Origin: JAHEJN01 sp963787285 | GTDB lineage: Bacteria; Actinomycetota; Acidimicrobiia; Acidimicrobiales; JAHEJN01 | Direction: 5' to 3' | NCBI GenBank assembly: GCA_963787285.1 | Contig: CAWBCM010000001.1 | Location: forward strand, 248,001-312,000 | DNA length: 64,000 nucleotides | Part shown: positions 25,923 to 35,600 of the stretch, one piece after another | Position numbering within the stretch: the first letter of the stretch is position 1 | How the letters are laid out: every line of letters begins with the position of its first letter | The notes under the pieces: model-generated | The model's database searches: none | What the model saw: the letters and a program-made list of their open reading frames with translations, nothing else | Told to the model about the DNA's origin: nothing | Made by a program: the position numbers and the translations under genes

Positions 25923-28022
25923 ATCCACTCCGATTTCGACACCGAACAGGCGTACATCCACCACGCACACGAGTGCCTCGAAGCGGCCCGTGTGGCCGCC
26001 CGGCGCGTGCAGGACAGCGCCGAGGTGGGTCGCGGTGGCACGCATCAGGCCCGCTACGAACGTGACGTGATTCGCGATTCGGTCGCGTCGCGTCTCGACC
26101 AGCTCGACCTCGGTGGCGCCTCGCTCGTGTTCGGACGCATCGACGTGACCGCCGACGCGAACTCGTTGGCCAATGGCGGCGGGGCCGACGGCGACTCCTA
26201 CTACATCGGCCGCGTCGCCGTCTGGGACGACGAACAGGATCCGGTCGTGGTCGACTGGCGTGCCCCGGTGGCCGAGCCCTTCTACCGGGCCACTGCGCTC
26301 GAGCCGCTTGGCTTGGTGCGCCGCCGCCACTTCTCGAGCCGGGGTCGGACCCTGCTCGGGCTCGAGGACGAGTACTTCGGTGAAGGAAGCACCGAGCGCG
26401 GCGCAGCGGCGCTCGAATCGCAACTGCGGGGGGAGCAGACGCTGAGGACCGCCCTCGAATCGGCTCGCACCGGCCGTCTGGGCGACATCGTCGCGACCAT
26501 CCAGTCCGAACAGGACGAGATCATCCGAGCGCCGTTGCCGGGTGTGCTCGTCGTACAGGGCGGTCCCGGTACCGGCAAAACCGTCGTGGCCCTGCATCGG
26601 GCCGCCTATCTCCTCTACACCCATCGTTTCCCGCTCGAGGGCCAGGGTGTGCTCGTGGTGGGCCCCAATCGGGTGTTCCTCACCTACATCGAGCAGGTCC
26701 TCCCGTCGCTCGGCGAAGCCGGAATCGAGCTCGGCGTGCTCGCCGACCTCATTCCCGAGACCAAGGTGATGGGCCGTGACATCGAGTCGGTCGCCAGGGT
26801 CAAGGGCGACGAACGTATGGCTGAGGTGCTCCGGCGGGCAATGCTCGATCGCGAACGTCCCTTGCGTGAGGATTTCGTGCTGGGCTACGGGCTGCAGCGT
26901 CTGCAGATATCGGTGGCCGACAGCGCCGCGATCGTGCGTGACGCCCGGCGGCGGTCACGCAACCACAACATCGGGCGCAGGATCGTCGAGGACCTGGTGT
27001 ACGAGGTGTTGGCAGGGAGCGCGCGCTCGCCGGTCGACCCCGCCGATGTCCGGGAGTCGCTCCACGGCACGCTCGAGATGCGCGAAGTGCTCGAGTGGAT
27101 GTGGCCGGTGCTCACGCCCGTGCAGTTCCTGCACGACCTGCTCGGCTCGAAGGCGCTCCTGGCCTCGGCGGCCGGAGAGATCGTCGATCGCGCCGAGATC
27201 GAGTTGATCCACCGGAAGCGTTCGGCCCACAGCGACGACGTCACGTGGACCGTCGACGACGTCCCGCTCCTCGACGAGGCCCGCTGGCTCCTCGGTGCCC
27301 GGCCGGGCAAGGGCAAGCAGGAGGCGGTGCGGACCTACGGCCACATCGTGGTCGACGAGGCGCAGGACCTCTCGCCCATGCAGCTCCGCATGCTGCATCG
27401 CCGATCGCTCAGCGGTTCCCTCACCATCGTCGGTGACATCGGTCAGGCCACCGGCGCCTGGGCGCACGACGACTGGCAGAGCATTCTCGACCATCTCCCG
27501 GAGAAGCATCCGCCCCGGCATGCCGAGCTCACCGTCGGCTACCGCCTCCCGGGACCGACCATGGCCGTCGCGGCCAAGGTGTTGGCCGTGGCTGCCCCGG
27601 AGCTGACGCCTCCCCGAGCGGTGCGCTCGGAAGGAATCGAGCCCCGTTTCGTGGCTACCGAAGCCGATTCGCGCACCCGTGCCATCGTCGATGCCGTTCG
27701 GTCCGAAATCGCCTCGGTCGGGACCGGCAACCTCGCGGTCATCACGCCGGCCTCGATCAGTCTCGAGGTCTCCGATGCGCTCGATGCGGCGGGAGTCAGC
27801 CACGGTGAGGCGTATCGGGGGGCCCTCACCCAGCAGATCACCGTCGTGCCCATCGGCCTCGTCAAGGGCCTCGAGCTCGATGCCGCCATCGTCGTCGAGC
27901 CCGCCCGCATCATCGCCGAACAACAGCAGGGTCTGCGGGCGCTCTATGTGGCGCTGACCCGCGCCACCCAGCGACTCACCGTCGTCCATGCCGAACCCCT
28001 TCCGTGGTTCCTGACCGACTGA
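25923..28022 (+). CDS. HelD-like RNA polymerase-associated UvrD/Rep-superfamily ATPase; start disrupted
   Basis: About 699 residues. The N-terminal coiled coil (DFDTEQAYIHHAHECLEAAR) is typical of HelD. It is followed by Walker A QGGPGTGKTVVALHRAAYLLY near residue 212, the DEAQDLSPMQ box, GDIGQATGAW, and C-terminal VGLVKGLELDAAIVV and YVALTRATQRLTVV. HelD proteins strip stalled RNA polymerase from DNA. No ATG, GTG or TTG precedes the conserved N-terminus in frame; the first is GTG 25992, inside the coil. GTG 25874, with a good GGAGCGGAG Shine-Dalgarno, would join the frame if the C6 run at 25905-25910 had five Cs. The annotated start is the first plausible conserved codon (ATC 25923). Confidence 0.85.
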   Translation: MHSDFDTEQAYIHHAHECLEAARVAARRVQDSAEVGRGGTHQARYERDVIRDSVASRLDQLDLGGASLVFGRIDVTADANSLANGGGADGDSYYIGRVAVWDDEQDPVVVDWRAPVAEPFYRATALEPLGLVRRRHFSSRGRTLLGLEDEYFGEGSTERGAAALESQLRGEQTLRTALESARTGRLGDIVATIQSEQDEIIRAPLPGVLVVQGGPGTGKTVVALHRAAYLLYTHRFPLEGQGVLVVGPNRVFLTYIEQVLPSLGEAGIELGVLADLIPETKVMGRDIESVARVKGDERMAEVLRRAMLDRERPLREDFVLGYGLQRLQISVADSAAIVRDARRRSRNHNIGRRIVEDLVYEVLAGSARSPVDPADVRESLHGTLEMREVLEWMWPVLTPVQFLHDLLGSKALLASAAGEIVDRAEIELIHRKRSAHSDDVTWTVDDVPLLDEARWLLGARPGKGKQEAVRTYGHIVVDEAQDLSPMQLRMLHRRSLSGSLTIVGDIGQATGAWAHDDWQSILDHLPEKHPPRHAELTVGYRLPGPTMAVAAKVLAVAAPELTPPRAVRSEGIEPRFVATEADSRTRAIVDAVRSEIASVGTGNLAVITPASISLEVSDALDAAGVSHGEAYRGALTQQITVVPIGLVKGLELDAAIVVEPARIIAEQQQGLRALYVALTRATQRLTVVHAEPLPWFLTD

Positions 28023-28071
28023 TTCGCCCCCTCTCGGGGCTTACCCCGGCCCCTCGGTACCCTCTGCAGTC

Positions 28072-29157
28072 ATGAGTCGGCCCGATCCCGAGCCCTCGAG
28101 GTCCCGAGCCGCCGCCATCGAAGTGGTCGGCGCGTCGGTGGCCTACGACGCCGATCTCGTGCTCGATCAGATCGACCTCCGGGTCGCTGCCGGCTCGATG
28201 GTGGCCCTGCTCGGTCCGAGTGGTTGTGGCAAGACCACGCTGTTGCGGGCCATCGCCGGCCTCGAACCCGTCACCGCCGGCACCATACGGGTGGGGGGCG
28301 AGGTCGTGTCCGGCGCGGGCACCCACGTTGCCCCCGAGCGACGGCGCGTCGGAATGGTCTTCCAGGACTGGGCCTTGTTCCCCCACCTCACCGTGCGCAA
28401 GAACGTCGCCTACGGGCTGCATCGGATGGCCGGCGCCGACGAGCGGGTCGACGAGGTGATGGCCATGGTGGGGCTCACCGGGTTCGACGATCGCCTGCCC
28501 TACACGTTGTCGGGGGGTCAACAACAGCGGGTGGCCCTTGCGAGGGCCCTGGCCCCGAGACCGTCGGTGTTGCTGCTCGACGAGCCGTTCTCCAACCTCG
28601 ACACGTCGCTGAGAGTGGAAATCCGTACCGATGTGCATCGCCTGCTCAGCGACCTCGATGTCACCTCGGTCTTCGTGACCCACGATCAGGACGAGGCCTT
28701 CGTTCTCGGCGACGACGTGGCGGTGATGCAGGCCGGGCGCATCGTGCAGATGGGTTCACCGTCGGAGCTCTACGCCCAGCCCTCCACGCCGTGGGTGGCG
28801 ACCTTCGTCGGTGAGGCGAATCTGCTCACGGCCGCGGTGACCAACGGGCTGGCGGCGACGTCGGTGGGGTCGGTGCGGGTCGACCTGGTGGGCGAGGGGA
28901 CAGGGACCAGTCGCTACGACGCCGAGGTGCTCGTTCGTCCCGAAGACCTCGATGTGCAGCCCGACGGCGTCGGAGAGGTGCGGTTGATCGAGTACTACGG
29001 ACACGACACGACCTACGAGATCGAGATCGGCGGCGAGCTGGTGCGGGCGCGGCTCGCGTCGGCGCCCCGGTTCCAGCGAGGCGATCGGGTCACGGTCCGC
29101 TACCGGGGGTCCTCGACCGTGGCCTTTCCCCAGGGCAGCCAGCACCGGAGGCGATGA
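28072..29157 (+). CDS. Ferric-type ABC transporter ATP-binding protein (FbpC-like)
   Basis: The 361-residue ATPase has Walker A GPSGCGKTT near residue 44, Q-loop VFQDWALFPHLTV, signature LSGGQQQR, Walker B VLLLDEPFSNLD and a C-terminal TOBE-like domain from about residue 240 (LVRPEDLDVQPD). It belongs to the FbpC/PotA group that drives iron(III) or similar uptake. A TACCCT -10 box ends 8 nt before the ATG. It precedes the binding-protein and permease genes of the same system, but the binding-protein gene has its own promoter. Confidence 0.93.
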   Translation: MSRPDPEPSRSRAAAIEVVGASVAYDADLVLDQIDLRVAAGSMVALLGPSGCGKTTLLRAIAGLEPVTAGTIRVGGEVVSGAGTHVAPERRRVGMVFQDWALFPHLTVRKNVAYGLHRMAGADERVDEVMAMVGLTGFDDRLPYTLSGGQQQRVALARALAPRPSVLLLDEPFSNLDTSLRVEIRTDVHRLLSDLDVTSVFVTHDQDEAFVLGDDVAVMQAGRIVQMGSPSELYAQPSTPWVATFVGEANLLTAAVTNGLAATSVGSVRVDLVGEGTGTSRYDAEVLVRPEDLDVQPDGVGEVRLIEYYGHDTTYEIEIGGELVRARLASAPRFQRGDRVTVRYRGSSTVAFPQGSQHRRR

Positions 29158-29166
29158 GTCGAGGAA

Positions 29167-29208
29167 TGTTAAGCATGCTTGACATTTCTCGGAAAGGACC
29201 TCTACCCT
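29167..29208 (+). promoter_or_regulatory. Promoter with an 18-bp palindromic operator over the -35 box, iron ABC transporter
   Basis: TGTTAAGCATGCTTGACA (29167-29184) is a palindrome with one mismatched pair. Its right edge contains TTGACA (29179-29184), an ideal -35 box. After an 18-nt spacer comes TACCCT (29203-29208), then 8 nt to the ATG of the binding-protein gene. Repressor binding would block RNA polymerase. The DtxR/MntR-type protein encoded at 31921-32589 is the obvious candidate, by proximity only. Confidence 0.68.
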
Positions 29209-29216
29209 TCGCCCTC

Positions 29217-30257
29217 ATGCATCGAAGATTTCAACGGATCGCCGGCCTGGTCCTCGGGTTCGGCCTGCTCGCATCGGCCTGTGGCTCCGACAGCACCGAC
29301 GCCACCGGCGACGGGTCCCTCGACGGTGTCACCATCACCGTGTACACCGGAAGGGGCGAAGATCTGATCGGCCCGGTCTTCGACCTTTTCGAGGAGCGCA
29401 CCGGCGCCACCGTCGACGCCCGTTACGGCGGGTCGGCCGACCAGGCGCTGCTCATCGACACCGAGGGCGATCGGTCGCCGGCCGACGTGTTCATCTCCCA
29501 GAGCCCCGGTGCGGTCGGCTTCCTCGACCAACAGGGCCGCCTCGCCCCGCTGTCGGCCGACACCCTCGGCCTGATCGACGACGCCTACGCAGGCAGCGAC
29601 GGAAACTGGGTCGGCATCACGGCGCGCGTTCGGGTGCTCGTGTACAACCCCGATCTGGTCGACGAGTCGGAGCTGCCCGCCTCGGTGCTCGACCTCACCG
29701 ATCCCGTGTACGCCGGCCGTGTGGGGGTGGCCCCGGGCAACGGTTCGTTCCAGGACTTCGTCACCGCCATGCGCGCCGAGCTCGGTGACGACACGACCGC
29801 CGCGTGGTTGGAGGGGATGGCCGCCAACGGGTCGCCGAACTACACGAACAACGGCGCCATTCTCGATGCTGTGGCCCGCGGCGAGGTCGACATGGGCCTG
29901 GTCAACCACTACTACCTCGCCGAAGCCATCGAGGAGGACCCCGACATCTCGGCGGTGAACTTCTTCTTCCCGGCCGGCGATCTCGGATCGCTCCTCATCG
30001 TCAGCGCAGCAGGCGTCATCGACTCGTCCGACGATCCCGCCTCTGCGGAGGCACTGGTGCAGTTCCTGTTGTCCAACGAGGCCCAGCAGCTCTCCGCCTC
30101 GGCGGAGAAGGAGTATCCGCTCGTGGCCGGTGTGGCCGCCCCCGAGGGTCTCGCCCCGCTGGCCGACGTCGTCGCCGTCAACGTCGACCTCGACGTCCTC
30201 GCCGAGGGTCTCCTGGGCACGGCCGACCTGATCGACGCGAGTGGCATCCAGCAGTAG
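29217..30257 (+). CDS. Iron(III) ABC transporter substrate-binding lipoprotein (FbpA-like)
   Basis: The 346-residue protein starts MHRRFQRIAGLVLGFGLLASACGSDS, a lipoprotein signal with lipobox LASAC. The mature part is a ferric-binding protein: TITVYTGRGEDLIGPV, GGSADQALLIDTEG, and the NHYYLAEAI segment whose adjacent tyrosines match the dityrosine iron ligands of FbpA. It delivers ferric iron to the permease encoded at 30241. ATG 29217 is selected from several upstream options because the signal begins there and a TTGACA-N18-TACCCT promoter sits 8 nt before it. Confidence 0.93.
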   Translation: MHRRFQRIAGLVLGFGLLASACGSDSTDATGDGSLDGVTITVYTGRGEDLIGPVFDLFEERTGATVDARYGGSADQALLIDTEGDRSPADVFISQSPGAVGFLDQQGRLAPLSADTLGLIDDAYAGSDGNWVGITARVRVLVYNPDLVDESELPASVLDLTDPVYAGRVGVAPGNGSFQDFVTAMRAELGDDTTAAWLEGMAANGSPNYTNNGAILDAVARGEVDMGLVNHYYLAEAIEEDPDISAVNFFFPAGDLGSLLIVSAAGVIDSSDDPASAEALVQFLLSNEAQQLSASAEKEYPLVAGVAAPEGLAPLADVVAVNVDLDVLAEGLLGTADLIDASGIQQ

Positions 30258-31902
30258 CGCGTCGCTCCGCGTCGGGGTATCGGGGCGCCACGGCCGTGGC
30301 CGCTCGCACGCGGTGCCCGGAATGGGCTCACACCGGTGGGCCTCCGGGTCGGTGCTGCTCATCGGTGCCGTGTTCGTGGCGCCGTTCGCCTACGTGGTGA
30401 TCGAGAACCTCCGGCTCGGCGCCGACTTCGTCGACATCTTCGGCAGCACCGACACGTGGCAGCCACTGCGCCGATCGGTTCAGTTGGCGGTCGTGGTCTC
30501 GCTGTCGGCGGCGGTCGTCGGCACCGGTCTGGCCTGGCTCGTCGCGCGCACCGATCTTCCGGCGAAACGAGTGTTCGCCGTGCTGTTGCCGCTGCCGCTC
30601 GTCTTCCCGTCCTTCGTCGGAGCGGCCGCGCTGATCTCGGGCTTCGCCAAGGGCGGCCTGCTCGAACGTGTCGCGTCGCCGCTCGGCCTCGAGCTCCCGG
30701 TGCTGGCCGGCTTCCGGGCGGCGTGGCTCGTGCTGACCGTCTTCACCTATCCCTACGTGTACCTCACCGTTCTGGCCCGACTGAGACGGTTGCCGTCGTC
30801 GGTCGAGGAGAGCGCCCGACTTCTCGGGCGTCGGCCGTGGCAGGTGTTCGTCACCGTCGTGATTCCGCAGGCCCGCTCGGCCATCTCCGCCGGTGCACTG
30901 CTGGTCTTCCTGTACACGATCAGCGACTTCGGCGCCGTCCAACTGCTCCGGTACGACACCCTCACCAGGGTGATCTTCTCGAACAGTCTGGCCGACCGGC
31001 CGACGTCGATGGCGTTGAGCCTCCTGCTCGGCACGCTGGCGCTGCTGATCGTGGCGGCCGAGCGAGGGCTCATGCGCAACGAGGTACCCGACGGCGCGAC
31101 GAGGCGGGGCACGGCCTTGGTCACGCCGCTCGGGGGGTTGCGGGTTCCGGTCACGCTGGGGCTCGTGGCCTTCATCGGCTTCGTCATCGTCGGGCCGGTG
31201 GCTTCGCTGGCGCACTGGACGCTTCGCGGTGTCGCCAGCACCCGGACATCGGGGTCGCTCGCCGTGAGCGGGGACAGCCTCGTTCCGGCCATCACGAACA
31301 CGGTCATCGTGAGCCTGGTGGCCGCCGTCGTCACCGTCGCGGTCGTCTTGCCCATTGCCTACGCCACCGTGCGTCGTCGCAGTCGCTCCGCCGACGTGGC
31401 GAACGCCTTCGTCATCGGCGGCTTCGCCCTTCCCGGCCTGGTGAGCGCGCTTGCGTTGGTCTTCTGGGTGCTCAGCAACGACGTTCTGGCCGGTCTCTAT
31501 CAGACCTTTCCGCTGCTCATCCTCGCCTACGTGGTTCACTTCGGTGCCCAGGGAAGTCGGGCTTCGCAGGTTGCGGTGGCGGCCGTGCCCCAGCGTCTCG
31601 ACGATGCCGGCCGCATGCTGGGGGCCGGGAGGGTGCGTCGCTTCGTGAGCATCGAGCTGCCGCTCATGTTGCCCGGGTTGGGAGCGGCGGCCGGATTGGT
31701 CCTGTTGTCGACCATGAAGGAGCTGCCGGCCACGCTGTTCCTCGCCCCCACGGGTTTCCGCACCCTTGCCACCGAGATCTGGTTCTCGATGGACACCGTC
31801 AGCTACGCGCAGGCCGGGCTCGAGTCGATGGTGCTACTCGCTGTATCGGCGGTGCTCACCTGGCTGCTGGTCATCCGCTCGGCCGAACGCCTCGACGGAT
31901 GA
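30241..31902 (+). CDS. Iron(III) ABC transporter permease, two fused domains (FbpB-like)
   Basis: The 553-residue protein has about 12 membrane helices arranged as two permease halves. Each ends in a cytoplasmic coupling loop: EESARLLGRRPWQVFVTVVIPQ around residue 190 and DDAGRMLGAGRVRRFVSIELPLMLPG around residue 455. This fusion is usual for FbpB/ThiP-type permeases. GTG 30241 overlaps the binding-protein stop by 17 nt, implying coupled translation; ATG 30322 is an alternative. It converges with the metalloregulator gene 18 nt away. Confidence 0.93.
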   Translation: MASSSSASLRVGVSGRHGRGRSHAVPGMGSHRWASGSVLLIGAVFVAPFAYVVIENLRLGADFVDIFGSTDTWQPLRRSVQLAVVVSLSAAVVGTGLAWLVARTDLPAKRVFAVLLPLPLVFPSFVGAAALISGFAKGGLLERVASPLGLELPVLAGFRAAWLVLTVFTYPYVYLTVLARLRRLPSSVEESARLLGRRPWQVFVTVVIPQARSAISAGALLVFLYTISDFGAVQLLRYDTLTRVIFSNSLADRPTSMALSLLLGTLALLIVAAERGLMRNEVPDGATRRGTALVTPLGGLRVPVTLGLVAFIGFVIVGPVASLAHWTLRGVASTRTSGSLAVSGDSLVPAITNTVIVSLVAAVVTVAVVLPIAYATVRRRSRSADVANAFVIGGFALPGLVSALALVFWVLSNDVLAGLYQTFPLLILAYVVHFGAQGSRASQVAVAAVPQRLDDAGRMLGAGRVRRFVSIELPLMLPGLGAAAGLVLLSTMKELPATLFLAPTGFRTLATEIWFSMDTVSYAQAGLESMVLLAVSAVLTWLLVIRSAERLDG

Positions 31903-31920
31903 GATCGGGGTGACGGCGGC

Positions 31921-32589
31921 TCAGTCGACGGTGACCAGAATGCGTTCACTGGCGAAGGCGCCGACGCCGATGTGGTTGCCGTCGATCTCCACGGTGGTCG
32001 TGCCGTCGGGTGAGGTGGCGGTGAGCCGGCCGCTTCGGCCCGGCACCACATGGGACGCCTCGAGGAAGTCGAGCAGGCCCTCGGTGAACTCGAGCTCCTC
32101 GGGAATGCGAGAGACCACGAACGTCGTACCGGCCGGAACGTCGGACAGGGTCACCGTCACCGGCTCGCGATAATCGGTACCGGGGATGGGATTTCCGTGG
32201 GGGCAGGTGGTCGGGTCGCCGAGCTCGCGAACGAGCGCCGCCTCGACGGCCGGTGAGATCACGTGCTCCCACTTCCCGGCTTCGAGATGGGCATCGGCCC
32301 AGGACAGACCGAGAACGTCGGTCAGGAACCGCTCGGCGAGGCGGTGCCGACGCACGACCGACTCGGCCAGTCGGAGGCCACTGGCGGTGAGCTCGACCTG
32401 ACGGTCGACCTCGACGAGGCCCTCGGCTGTCATGCGACGGATCATCTCGCTCACCGCAGGACGTGACACCTGCAGGCGATCGGCGATTCGGGCCTGGATG
32501 ACGTCGACGTCGTCCTCCGCGAGCTCGAAGATGGTCTCGCAGTACTCCTCGAAGGCCGGGTGGTACTCGGGGGAGGTGTAACCATCCAT
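31921..32589 (-). CDS. DtxR/MntR-family metal-dependent repressor with an atypical metal site
   Basis: The 222-residue protein has an N-terminal winged helix (IADRLQVSRPAVSEMIRRMTAEGLVEV), a dimerisation and metal domain (RHRLAERFLTDVLGL, HLEAGKWEHVIS), an NPIPG turn and a C-terminal FeoA/SH3-like domain. Acidic Glu15 and Glu18 sit where MntR has Asp8 and Glu11, and Glu108/His109 are conserved. Gly105 replaces the DtxR Cys102/MntR Glu99 ligand. Metal preference is therefore unclear. It lies beside an iron transporter whose promoter has a palindromic operator. ATG 32589 is 6 nt after a TAGAGT -10 box (leaderless). Confidence 0.92.
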   Translation of the reverse strand: MDGYTSPEYHPAFEEYCETIFELAEDDVDVIQARIADRLQVSRPAVSEMIRRMTAEGLVEVDRQVELTASGLRLAESVVRRHRLAERFLTDVLGLSWADAHLEAGKWEHVISPAVEAALVRELGDPTTCPHGNPIPGTDYREPVTVTLSDVPAGTTFVVSRIPEELEFTEGLLDFLEASHVVPGRSGRLTATSPDGTTTVEIDGNHIGVGAFASERILVTVD

Positions 32590-32595
32590 GCCTGC

Positions 32596-32605
32596 ACTCT
32601 ACCGT
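32596..32605. promoter_or_regulatory. Interlocked divergent -10 boxes between the metalloregulator gene and lhr
   Basis: The ten bases ACTCTACCGT contain TAGAGT on the minus strand (32596-32601) and TACCGT on the plus strand (32600-32605), sharing the central TA. Each box ends 6 or 8 nt from its own start codon (32589 minus, 32614 plus). The start codons are only 24 bp apart, so both messages should be leaderless and compete for RNA polymerase. Confidence 0.65.
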
Positions 32606-32613
32606 TGAGCGCC

Positions 32614-35600
32614 ATGGTGCTCGATCGCTTCTCGCCCGCAGTGCGGGAGTGGTTCACCACCACGTTCTCCCAGCCGACGGCGGCCCAGAGCAAGGGATGG
32701 CCCGCGATCGCCGACGGCGATCACACGCTCATCCTGGCGCCGACGGGTTCGGGCAAGACGCTGGCGGCGTTCTTGTGGGCCATCGATCGTCTGGTGGCGG
32801 ATCCTCCCGACCCCGACGCACGTTCCACCAAAGTGCTCTACCTGTCGCCACTGCGCGCCTTGGCGGTCGACGTCGAGAAGAACCTGCGCTCGCCGTTGCG
32901 GGGCATCGCCCTCGCGGCCGATCGGCGCGGCGAGTCGGTGCGTGAGCCCACAGTGGGTCTGCGGTCCGGTGACACACCGACCGACGAGCGTCGGCGACTG
33001 GTCCGCCATCCCCCCGACATCCTCATCACCACACCCGAGTCCTTGTTCCTGATGCTCACGTCCAAGGCGCGCGAGACCCTGCGTGGGGTCGAGCACGTGA
33101 TCATCGACGAGATTCACGCGCTCGCTCCGACCAAACGCGGGACGCACATGGCGTTGTCGCTCGAACGCCTGGAGGAACTGTGCGACCGCCCGCCTCAGCG
33201 CATCGGTCTCTCGGCCACCCAACGTCCGCTCGACGAGATCGCCCGGTTCCTCGGCGGCCACGACGGTCGGCGCCACCGACCGGTCACGATCGTCGACGCC
33301 GGAGTGACCAAGCCCCTCGATGTCGAGATCGTCGTGCCCGTCGACGACATGGGTGCGCTGGGCGAGGGGGGCAACGGCGACCAGAACGGGCCCGAGCGGC
33401 GCAGCATCTGGCCCGCCATCCATCCTCGGTTGCTCGAGCTGATCGACCAGCATGCGTCGACGCTGATCTTCGTGAACGCCCGTCGCCTGGCCGAACGGCT
33501 GGCCACTCGCCTGAACGAGCTGGCCTTCGAACAGGCTCGGGAGCGCGACTCGGTCACCGCCGGGTCCACCGAGGACGGCGCCGACCTCGTGGCCGCCGTT
33601 CCCGAGGTGGTGCGGGCCCATCACGGCTCGCTGAGCCGCGATCGACGGCTGCAGATCGAGGACGAGCTCAAGCGGGGTGAGCTGAAAGCCATCGTGTGCA
33701 CCAGCTCGCTCGAGCTCGGCATCGACATGGGTGCCGTCGATCTGGTGATCCAGGTCGAGTCTCCGGGGGCGGTCAGCCGGGGCCTGCAACGAATCGGCCG
33801 CTCCGGGCACCAGGTGGGTCAGGCGAGCAGAGGCCGGATCTTCCCGAAGCATCGCATCGACCTCGTCGAGGCCGCGGTCGTGCTCGATGGCATGCAGCAC
33901 GGCCGCATCGAGTCGACCCGATACCCCCGCAACCCGCTCGACGTCCTGTCGCAGCACATCGTTGCCATGTGCGCCATGGACGACTGGCCTGTCGACCGCC
34001 TCGTCGCGCTGGTTCGACGAGCGGCGCCCTACACCGAGCTCAGCGACGACGTGTTCCGCAACGTCCTCGATCTGCTGGCCGGTCGGTACCCGAGCGAGGA
34101 GTTCTCCGAGCTGCGGCCACGAGTGGTGTGGGATCGCGTGGCCGACATCGTCGCCGGTCGTCCCGGCGCTCAGCGGCTGGCGGTGATCTCCGGCGGGACC
34201 ATCCCCGACCGCGGCCTGTTCGGTGTTTTCCTGCCCGACGGGACCCGAGTCGGCGAGCTCGACGAGGAGATGGTGTACGAGAGCCGGCCGGGCGAGACCT
34301 TCCTCCTGGGCGCCAGCACTTGGCGGATCGAGGAGATCACCTTCGAACGGGTCATCGTGACACCGGCGCCGGGGGAGCCCGGACGAATGCCGTTCTGGCA
34401 CGGCGACGGACCGGGCCGTCCCGCCGAGCTGGGCCAGGCGATGGGAGCCTTCATACGACGGGTACGCGACCAGCGGGACAACGACTGGCTCACCGACGAG
34501 GTGGGCCTCGACGGGCGAGCGGCGGCCAATCTGCGCTCGTTCATCGATGAGCAGGCCGAGGCGACCGGTGTCGTGCCCGACGACCGCACGATCGTCGTCG
34601 AGCGGTTCCGTGACGAGATCGGCGACTGGCGGGTCTGTGTCCTGTCGCCGTTCGGCGCGCAGATCCACGCGCCGTGGGCCATGGCCCTCCAGGCCCGCCT
34701 CGGTGAACGCTGGGGTAGCGAGCCCGAGATGATCTGGAGCGACGACGGCATCGTTCTGCGCCTCCCCGAGGCGATCGACGAAGTGCCACTCGAGGACCTG
34801 CTGCTCGACCCCGCCGAGATCGACCAGCTCGTCATCGCCCATCTCCCCAACACCGCCATGTTCGCCGCTCGGTTCCGTGAATGCGCGGCTCGTGCGCTCT
34901 TGTTGCCCCGTCGTCGACCCGATCAGCGCACGCCACTGTGGCAGCAGCGCCAGCGAGCCGCCGACCTGCTGCGCGTGGCCGCCAACTATCCCGATTTCCC
35001 GGTGCTGCTCGAAACCACCCGCGAGTGCTGCAACGACGTATTCGATCTGCCGGCGCTGCGGATGCTGCTCACCGACCTCCAGAGCCGCAAGGTGCGCGCC
35101 GTGGCCGTCGACACCGAGCGGGCGTCGCCGTTTGCCCAGTCACTGCTGTTCTCGTGGATTGCGACGTACATGTACGAGGGCGATGCACCGCTGGCGGAAC
35201 GGCGCGCGGCCGCCCTCGCCCTCGATCGCGATCTCCTGCGGGAGCTCCTCGGATCGGAGGAGCTGCGTGAGCTCCTGGACGGCGACGTCCTTCTCGAGCT
35301 CGAGCTCGAGCTGCAGTTCCTGACCGACGAACGTCGCGCCCACGATGCCGAAGGCGTCGCCGATCTGCTGCGGCGCATCGGTCCGCTGTCGGTACTCGAC
35401 GTCGAGGCACGCGTCGACGGCGATGCCGGTGCGATGTTGAGCTCGCTGATCGAGGCGCGTCGGGTGATCGAGGTCGCCGTTGCCGGGGAGACACGCGTTG
35501 CCGTCGCCGAGGATGCGGGTCGCCTGCGAGATGCCCTCGGGGTGGCCCTGCCGGTCGGATTGCCTGCGGCGTTCACCGATTCCGTCGACCGACCACTCCG

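Noticed and set aside
32599..34842. 747-codon open frame antisense to lhr
   Set aside because: No recognisable motif; lhr has full helicase motifs on the plus strand. It is a GC-driven shadow.
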